Below are positions 58,750-64,000 of a stretch of 64,000 nt of DNA, piece after piece. The DNA comes from JALHNI01 sp965229305 (lineage in GTDB: Bacteria; Acidobacteriota; Terriglobia; Bryobacterales; Bryobacteraceae), in the NCBI GenBank assembly GCA_965229305.1, contig CBDDIZ010000019.1, positions 43,689 to 107,688 on the forward strand, read 5' to 3'. A program made the position numbers and the translations under genes. Under the pieces are notes generated by a model. It was not told the DNA's origin, ran no database searches, and saw only the letters and a list, made by a program, of their open reading frames with translations. Every line of letters begins with the position of its first letter. Position 1 is the stretch's first letter.

Positions 58750-60744
58750 ATGAGAGCGGCAGTATTGTTTCTGCTGACCCCGGTCTTACCGCTTCCTGCC
58801 GAGGAACGGTACCGAGTCTCCACGGTCGCGGGAGAATGGTCGAACCTGAATGGCCACTATAGTGGCGACGGCGGCCCAGCCGCCCCGGCGCGCGTTTCGT
58901 CCCCCGGCGCGCTCGCGTGGGGTCCACAGGGCGACCTCTACCTGGCGGATACGGGCAACGGCGCGGTTCGGGCAATTAACTCGGCGGGCATCATCCGCAC
59001 CGTCGTTGGCGGACGCGGATCTCGCGCCGACAGCCTCGCGCCGGATCAAGACCTCGTCTTTGACCACCTCGGCAACCTCTATTTCTGCGAGGGCGTGAAA
59101 GGCCGTATCCGGCGGGTTTCCCGCGACGGAGCGGTGACGACCATTGCCGGCGACGGCAAGTTGCGAGGGCGAGAACGGGAGGGCCGGCCCGCCACCGCCG
59201 CAGCCATCAGTTGGCCGGTGGACGTGCATGTCGATCGCGACGGCTCTGTCTTTTTCCGCGAATCGCAGACTGACGAGGCATGGAAAGTTGCTTCCGATGG
59301 CCTGATGCGTCTTCTGCCCGCGCCCGCCAACGAAGCTGACGCCCTGCGCCGGATCCAGCCGCCTCGCAGCGCCACCGATCGTCAAGGAAATCTCTACGTC
59401 GTCGACCGGCATACCCACCGCGTGCTCCGGGTCGATCCCACCGGCCACGTCACTCCTTTCGCTGGCCGTGAGCAGTCGCCTGCTAGTGGGACGCTCACAG
59501 AAAGCGGCGAAGGCGGCCCGGCTCTCGACGCGATCCTGAACCCGCTCTCGGTCGCCTTGGATTCTGAGGGGCGCCTTTTGATCAGCGGCGGCAGTATCTG
59601 GCGAGTGGAACCGGACGGCCGCCTCACTCACCTGCTCGGCATGGTGACAAGGCCTTCGGCTCCTTTCGATTACGCCGGCTTGGATCCGCGGCGTTTCCGG
59701 CTCACTTGGGACACCTCAATGCTTCCTGACTCGCACGGAAATCTCTACCTCTCCGAACGCCCGCGCCATCGCGTGCTGAAGCTGAGCAAGGCCGGTGAGC
59801 TCACTACAGTAGTGGGCTTGGGCGAACCGCCTCTGGAACAGGAGGGAGGCCCCGCCATTTCAGCCCGCTTTGCCCACATTCTCGAAGTTGTGGCGCAACC
59901 AGACGGCCAGTTGCTGGTGCTTGATACGCTCAATGACCGTGTTTTCCGCATCTCTCAGAAGGGCACGATTCATCGAGTCGCCGGGACCGGAAGTTCGACC
60001 AAACATCATCGACGGATCGTCAAGAAAGAGAGCTTTAGCGGCGATGGCGGTCCCGCCACTCTCGCCGAACTGAGCTACCCCGCTAGCATGGCCGCTGACA
60101 GCGAGGGCAACGTTTATCTCGCCGACTCGGGGAACAATCGCCTTCGACGGATTTCCGTCCGCGATGGCCGGATCGAAACGATTGCTGGCGGCGGGGAGCT
60201 GAGCGCAGCCACCACAGGCATCTCTGCGCTCACGGCGTCGCTCCAGTTCCCCGATTGCCTGGCCCGCGACCGTCGGGGAAACCTCTTCTTCGCCGATGGT
60301 CTGACGTCCATCCGCAAGCTCGACCCGCGGGGCATCATTCACTCCCTACCAGACCTGCCCCACCCCCGGAGGTTGGCGCTTGACCCTCAAGGCACGCTCC
60401 ACGCCCTCGACCGTGACGGCCGGAAGATCTGGAGGCTCGAACAGAAACGCGGCTGGCAAGCTCTCTCCGGGCCCGCCTTTGTCGGTTTGCAGGCTCTCTC
60501 GCTGACCTTTGACTCCGCGGGTAACCTCTACGTCGGCGAACTCGGACGCCTGCTGCGCATCACCAAGGGCGGACGCTCCGAGGTTATCGCGGGCGGAGAC
60601 AGCCGCCAGTTCATCGAAGAAGGACCGGCCCTCGGTGGCGCCGTCTATCCCTACTCGATTTTCTGCGGGCCCCAAGGCGATATCTACTTCGCCGAACCGG
60701 GCCTCGTCCGGAGACTCACCAAACTGCCGCCCCTAGCTCATTAG
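58750..60744 (+). CDS. Secreted NHL-repeat beta-propeller protein
   Basis: A 664-residue protein with a short signal peptide (RAAVLFLLTPVLPLPAEE). NHL-type repeats run through the chain: GPQGDLYLADTGNGAVRAI, DHLGNLYFCEGVKGRIRRV, DRQGNLYVVDRHTHRVLRV, DSEGNVYLADSGNNRLRRIS and others, with YSGDGGPA and FSGDGGPAT motifs as in acidobacterial NHL proteins. It should form one or two propellers and bind a ligand or partner; enzymatic activity cannot be assigned. Its last 12 bp overlap the convergent PIN toxin gene. Confidence 0.88.
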   Translation: MRAAVLFLLTPVLPLPAEERYRVSTVAGEWSNLNGHYSGDGGPAAPARVSSPGALAWGPQGDLYLADTGNGAVRAINSAGIIRTVVGGRGSRADSLAPDQDLVFDHLGNLYFCEGVKGRIRRVSRDGAVTTIAGDGKLRGREREGRPATAAAISWPVDVHVDRDGSVFFRESQTDEAWKVASDGLMRLLPAPANEADALRRIQPPRSATDRQGNLYVVDRHTHRVLRVDPTGHVTPFAGREQSPASGTLTESGEGGPALDAILNPLSVALDSEGRLLISGGSIWRVEPDGRLTHLLGMVTRPSAPFDYAGLDPRRFRLTWDTSMLPDSHGNLYLSERPRHRVLKLSKAGELTTVVGLGEPPLEQEGGPAISARFAHILEVVAQPDGQLLVLDTLNDRVFRISQKGTIHRVAGTGSSTKHHRRIVKKESFSGDGGPATLAELSYPASMAADSEGNVYLADSGNNRLRRISVRDGRIETIAGGGELSAATTGISALTASLQFPDCLARDRRGNLFFADGLTSIRKLDPRGIIHSLPDLPHPRRLALDPQGTLHALDRDGRKIWRLEQKRGWQALSGPAFVGLQALSLTFDSAGNLYVGELGRLLRITKGGRSEVIAGGDSRQFIEEGPALGGAVYPYSIFCGPQGDIYFAEPGLVRRLTKLPPLAH

Positions 60745-61113
60745 CCAGATGTTCTTGCCGTAGAGCGCCACGCGCGCATCCGACGTGATGAGCGTGAGAT
60801 TCTCCACTTGCGCCTGCGCCACCAGCATCCGATCGAACGGATCGCTGTGGTGCGGAGGAAGATGGGCCGTGGCATTCGCATGAGCCCGCGAGATCGGCAG
60901 CCACCCGAACTCCGATTCATCGAGCACCTGGTCAAACGCTGACGGCAAGTGCAGTTTGCCCAACCTTTCCTTCATCCGCAGTTCCCAGAGGGTGGCGGTG
61001 CTGATGAAGACGGCGTTCTCGGGGTGGCTGATCCAGTGGCGGACGTTGCTCTCAAGACGTGCGGGATCGCCGAGCCACCACAGGAGAATATGAGTATCCA
61101 AGAGCAGCTGCAT
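60733..61113 (-). CDS. PIN-domain toxin, VapC-like
   Basis: A 126-residue PIN-domain RNase. LLLDTHILLWW (D6) opens the domain, ATLWELRMKERLGKL supplies the conserved E (~44), and HHSDPFDRMLVAQA (~88-101) with LITSDARVALYG (~107-118) supply the D residues of the metal site. The pattern DPFDRML is typical of the PIN toxins partnered by Phd-like antitoxins. It would cleave tRNA or rRNA when released. The ATG shares one base with the antitoxin stop (TAATG), so translation is coupled. Confidence 0.9.
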   Translation of the reverse strand: MQLLLDTHILLWWLGDPARLESNVRHWISHPENAVFISTATLWELRMKERLGKLHLPSAFDQVLDESEFGWLPISRAHANATAHLPPHHSDPFDRMLVAQAQVENLTLITSDARVALYGKNIWLMS

Positions 61114-61343
61114 TACATGCCGAAGGCTTCCGCTACGTCGGCAGGCAGTTCGTCAAAGTCTTCGGCTATGCGAATTTGCCCTGTCAGCGCCCCTGGCTGT
61201 CGTGGCGCCCGCGCGCCCTGGTAGGGCACAATCCGCGCCACCGGCTTGCCCGCCTTGCCGATAATGACTTCTTCGCCGCGCTGAACAGCCTCGATCAGGG
61301 CGGAAAGCTGCGCCTTCGCTTCGGAAATGTTGCACATTACCAC
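61113..61343 (-). CDS. Phd/YefM-type antitoxin
   Basis: A 76-residue antitoxin. NISEAKAQLSALIEAVQRGE and EVIIGKAGKPVARIVPY are the Phd fold (residues ~5-41), which binds DNA; the C-terminal half (GQIRIAEDFDELPADVAEAF) would wrap the PIN toxin. GTG 61343 is chosen because it places the ISEAK motif at the usual distance from the start; ATG 61337 is possible. TAGAAT at 61355-61360 is a candidate -10. A perfect 16-bp palindrome 20 bp upstream is the likely autoregulatory operator. Confidence 0.9.
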   Translation of the reverse strand: MVMCNISEAKAQLSALIEAVQRGEEVIIGKAGKPVARIVPYQGARAPRQPGALTGQIRIAEDFDELPADVAEAFGM

Positions 61344-61362
61344 GATTCAATCGTATTCTACC

Positions 61363-61378
61363 AGACCAGATCTGGTCT
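61363..61378. promoter_or_regulatory. 16-bp palindrome, toxin-antitoxin operator
   Basis: AGACCAGATCTGGTCT reads the same on both strands and lies 20 bp upstream of the antitoxin start, directly behind its candidate -10. Phd-type antitoxins bind such palindromes to repress their own operon. Confidence 0.65.
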
Positions 61379-61400
61379 AGTCTTTTGTCAAGCATCTGTC

Positions 61401-61453
61401 CCTATTGCATTCCCATAGGAAGTCTGGCACCATACCTATGGTTAACCCATAGG
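61401..61453. promoter_or_regulatory. Two 19-bp palindromic operators before padR
   Basis: CCTATTGCATTCCCATAGG (61401-61419) and CCTATGGTTAACCCATAGG (61435-61453) share both outer CCTAT/CCCATAGG arms and start 34 bp apart. The second ends 7 bp before the PadR start codon. Two matching sites in front of a PadR gene are best explained as its own autoregulatory operators. The first is also only 22 bp from the toxin-antitoxin palindrome. Confidence 0.65.
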
Positions 61454-61460
61454 ACATCGT

Positions 61461-61805
61461 ATGCCTGACAAAGCCGACATCTGGCAGGGCACTCTCGCCC
61501 TCATGGTCCTCAAGACCCTCGAATCCCTCGGACCTCTCCACGGCTACGGCATTGCCCGCCGCATCGAACAAACCAGCGGCAGCCAACTCGCCCTCAACTA
61601 CGGCACCCTCTACCCCGCCCTCCTCAAGCTGGAACAGGAAGGCGCCATCGCCTCCGAGTGGGGCCTTTCCGACAACAACCGCAAGGCCAAGTTCTACCGC
61701 CTCACCCGCGACGGCCATCGCCGGCTCGCCGCCGAAACCCAGGAATGGCAGCAGACCACCGCGATCATGGCTCGCTTCTTCGAGCCCGGAAAGGACCCCG
61801 CGTGA
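61461..61805 (+). CDS. PadR family transcriptional regulator
   Basis: A 114-residue PadR regulator of the type linked to ADOP permeases. IWQGTLALMVLKTLESLGPL and HGYGIARRIEQTSG form helices 1-3 of the winged HTH; NYGTLYPALLKLEQEGAIAS (residues ~48-67) is the recognition helix and wing. The C-terminal ~25 residues (RLAAETQEWQQTTAIMARFF) form the dimer helix. It probably represses itself and the permease gene that follows with a 4-bp overlap (GTGA). Confidence 0.93.
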   Translation: MPDKADIWQGTLALMVLKTLESLGPLHGYGIARRIEQTSGSQLALNYGTLYPALLKLEQEGAIASEWGLSDNNRKAKFYRLTRDGHRRLAAETQEWQQTTAIMARFFEPGKDPA

Positions 61806-64000
61806 GAACCCTCCGCGCCGCCTTCGCCCGTTTCCTCGGCCTCTTCAACCACGCTGACCGCGACGCCGACTTTGCCGCCGAGCTCGAAAGCCACCTGCAA
61901 CTCCACATCGACGACAACCTGCGCGCCGGAATGCCGCCCGCCGAGGCTCGCCGTCAAGCTTTGCTCCAGTTGGGCGGCGTCGCCTCCACCCGCGAGGCCT
62001 ACCGCGACCGCGGCGGCGTCCCCTGGCTCGAACACTTCCTGCGCGACCTGCGCTTCGCCGCGCGGCAACTCCGCCGCCAACCCGGCTTCGCCCTCACCGC
62101 CATCTTCGTCCTCGCCGTCGGCCTCGCCGCGAGCCTCGCGATCTTCTCGTTCGTCGACGCCGCCCTCGTCCGTCCCCTGCCCTACCCGAACCCCGACCGC
62201 CTGATGAGCGTCATGGGCAAGACTACCGCCTTCCCGCGCTCCAAATCTCTCCTACCTCGACTTCCTCGACTGGCGCCAGCAGAACACCGTCTTCGAATCG
62301 CTGGAAGCCTACACCGGCGGCGGCTTTCTGCTGCGCACCCCCAGCGGCACCGAACCGGTAACCGCCGCCCGCGTCTCGGCCGGCTTCTTCCGGGCGCTCG
62401 ATATTCGCCCACTCCTGGGCCGGGACTTCACTGACGGCGAAGACCGCGCTCAAGTCGTCCTGATCAGCTACGGCACCTGGCAAAGCCGCTTCGGCGGCCG
62501 TCGTGACCTCGTCGGCCAAAGCATCGCCCTCAGCGGCGAACCCTACACCGTCATCGGCATCCTGCCCGCCGACTTCCAGTTCGCTCCCCGCGGCAATGCC
62601 GAGTTCTGGACCCCCCTTAACCCTGGCACCCGCGGCTGCATGACCCGCCGTGCGTGCCACAACCTCGATGGCCTCGCCCGGCTCAAGCCCGGCGTAACGC
62701 AGCAGGCCGCCCTCGCCAACGTCGTGCAGATCGCGCAACAGCTTGAGCGACAATTCCCGGACTCAAACCGCGGCCAATCCGCCACCGTCGACCCGCTCGC
62801 CGACGTGATCCAAGGGCGCCTTCGCCCGATCCTGCTGCTTCTGTTGGGCGGCGCCGGACTGCTGCTGCTGATCGCCTACCTGAACGTCGCCAGCCTCCTG
62901 CTCGAACGCGCCGAGAATCGTCGCCGCGAGATGGCCGTCCGCGCGGCGTTGGGCGCGTCTACGGTCCGCACCGTGAGCCAATTCGCCACCGAAGGACTGC
63001 TGCTCGTGCTGGCGGCCACCGTCATCGCCCTGGTCACAACGCATTGGGTCGTCCAACTCATGCTCGCGCTCATCCCCAAGGACCTTCGCGAGAGCATGCC
63101 CTACTTCGCGAGCCTCGGCCTCAACAGCCATGTGCTGATCTTCGCCGCCCTGGTCGCGCTCGCCGGCGCGATTGTCTTCTCGCTCACTCCCGCGCTCTAT
63201 CTCGGCTGGAATCCGCGCGGTCTGGCGGAAGGCAGCCGCGGTTCGGCGGGCATGTCCTGGCGGCGGCTGGGCTCGAAGCTGGTCGTCGTCGAGCTGGTCA
63301 CCGCGATGGTGCTGCTCGCCGGCGCCGGACTGCTGGGCCGCAGCCTGTATCGACTGCTGAACGTCAACCTCGGCTTCGCGCCCGATCATCTGGCGACCCT
63401 CTACATCGCCGCCCCGCAGACGCGCTATCGCGAGGATCCGGCTCAAGCCGCGCTCGCCCGGCGCGTGGTGGAAGCGGCTGAGTCCCTCCCCGGCGTCCGC
63501 TCGGCCGCCGTCACCAGCGTGCTCCCTGTCAATTTCAACGGCAACACCAGGTGGATCCGCGTCGTCGGCCAGCCCTTCCACGGTGAGCACAACGAAGTGA
63601 ATCAGCGCGACGTCAGCACCGCCTACTTCTCCACCCTCGGCGCCAAGCTGAATGCCGGCCGCTACTTCACCGCCACCGACGACCTCAGCAAGCCGCGCGT
63701 CGCGATCATCAACCAAACCCTCGCCGACCGCTACCTCCCCGGCGTCAACCCCCTCGGCCAACGCATCGGTGACATCGATCTGTCGCCCAAGTCGATCAGC
63801 GAAGTCGTCGGCGTGGTAGCCGATGTCCGCGAGGGCCCGCTTGATGCCGACGTCTGGCCCGCGATTTACTACCCGATCGAACAGAGTACGGACTCCGGCT
63901 TCTCGCTCATCGTCCGCACGGCCGGCTCTCCCGGCGCCATCCTGCCTTCGCTGGCCGCCGCGGTCCGCGCCATCGACTTCGACCTCGGCCTGCGCAACGA
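61802..64000 (+). pseudogene. ADOP-type permease, frameshifted and cut by window edge
   Basis: The GTG at 61802 overlaps the padR stop. The first ~70 residues are the cytoplasmic segment of PadR-linked ADOPs (HADRDADFAAELESHLQLH, EARRQALLQLGG), then the first TM (FALTAIFVLAVGLAASLAIF). Near 62241-62243 the frame is lost: the expected SNLSYLDFLDW is encoded one base off, after TCCAAATC where TCCAATC would fit, so one extra A is present. From there the other frame stays open to the window end with FtsX blocks (YLNVASLLLERAENRRREMA, RAALGAS). One indel restores the protein. The C-terminus is outside the window. Without correction the product ends at 62434 and would be dead. Confidence 0.85.

Overview
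The window looks like a chromosomal segment of a GC-rich Acidobacteriota bacterium, probably of the Solibacter/Bryobacter group. The reasoning is from gene families seen together: TonB-free clusters of large FtsX/MacB-like permeases with a PadR regulator (ADOP type), a TIGR03435-type protein, an acidobacterial VWFA-related protein, PEP-CTERM proteins, ECF sigma factors paired with Hanks-type Ser/Thr kinases, and an SBBP-like surface protein. No phage, IS element, CRISPR array or integrase was recognised. One tRNA gene (tRNA-Ile2, CAU) is present.

Layout. 1-5116: a surface protein running off the left edge, then an ECF sigma factor overlapping a Ser/Thr kinase with TolB-like and TPR regions. 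5158-12560: co-directional genes for an orphan small protein, a family 9 glycosyltransferase, a cytochrome c lipoprotein and then a tightly coupled set: SAM methyltransferase, acyl desaturase, LuxI/N-acyl-amino-acid-synthase-like acyltransferase, haem-oxygenase-like diiron protein, isoprenylcysteine-methyltransferase-like membrane protein and a PEP-CTERM protein. This set reads like a pathway for a modified fatty-acyl product and is the best candidate for an undescribed system. 12644-15337: an HTH/SEC-C protein, a stand-alone LigD polymerase domain and a membrane metallophosphoesterase. 15419-36850: a polysaccharide or glycolipid cluster with a Wzm/Wzt-type ABC exporter, at least eight glycosyltransferase modules (several fused in one chain), two acyltransferase-3 proteins, a twitch-type radical SAM enzyme, a 2OG-Fe(II) oxygenase and a UDP-galactopyranose-mutase-like flavoprotein. 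Genes alternate strands, and every convergent pair in this cluster overlaps tail to tail.

36881-50678: tRNA-Ile2 beside a decayed OsmC/Ohr-like gene; a membrane beta-propeller/Ser-Thr kinase fusion followed by an ECF sigma factor; a sugar dehydrogenase with a thioredoxin-like protein; a VWA protein; a haem-c chemoreceptor; an AI-2E-type transporter broken by one base; TIGR03435, MgtC, DUF4256 and MBL-fold proteins; and an ECF sigma factor with a zinc-finger anti-sigma candidate, behind a perfect 11-bp inverted repeat. 50683-64000: a kinase with a PD40 propeller and its ECF sigma factor, a second PEP-CTERM protein, a Sel1-repeat protein, an ADOP permease, an NHL-repeat protein, a VapBC-type toxin-antitoxin pair with a palindromic operator, and a PadR regulator with two matching 19-bp operators in front of another ADOP permease that carries a one-base frameshift and runs off the right edge.

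Two themes recur. Four ECF sigma genes occur, three of them beside Ser/Thr kinases, which suggests phosphorylation-linked sigma control. Several genes without a Shine-Dalgarno sequence have a TANNCT-like hexamer ending 7-9 nt before the start codon, the distance expected for leaderless transcripts. All functional statements are read from sequence motifs and family knowledge; no database search was run.
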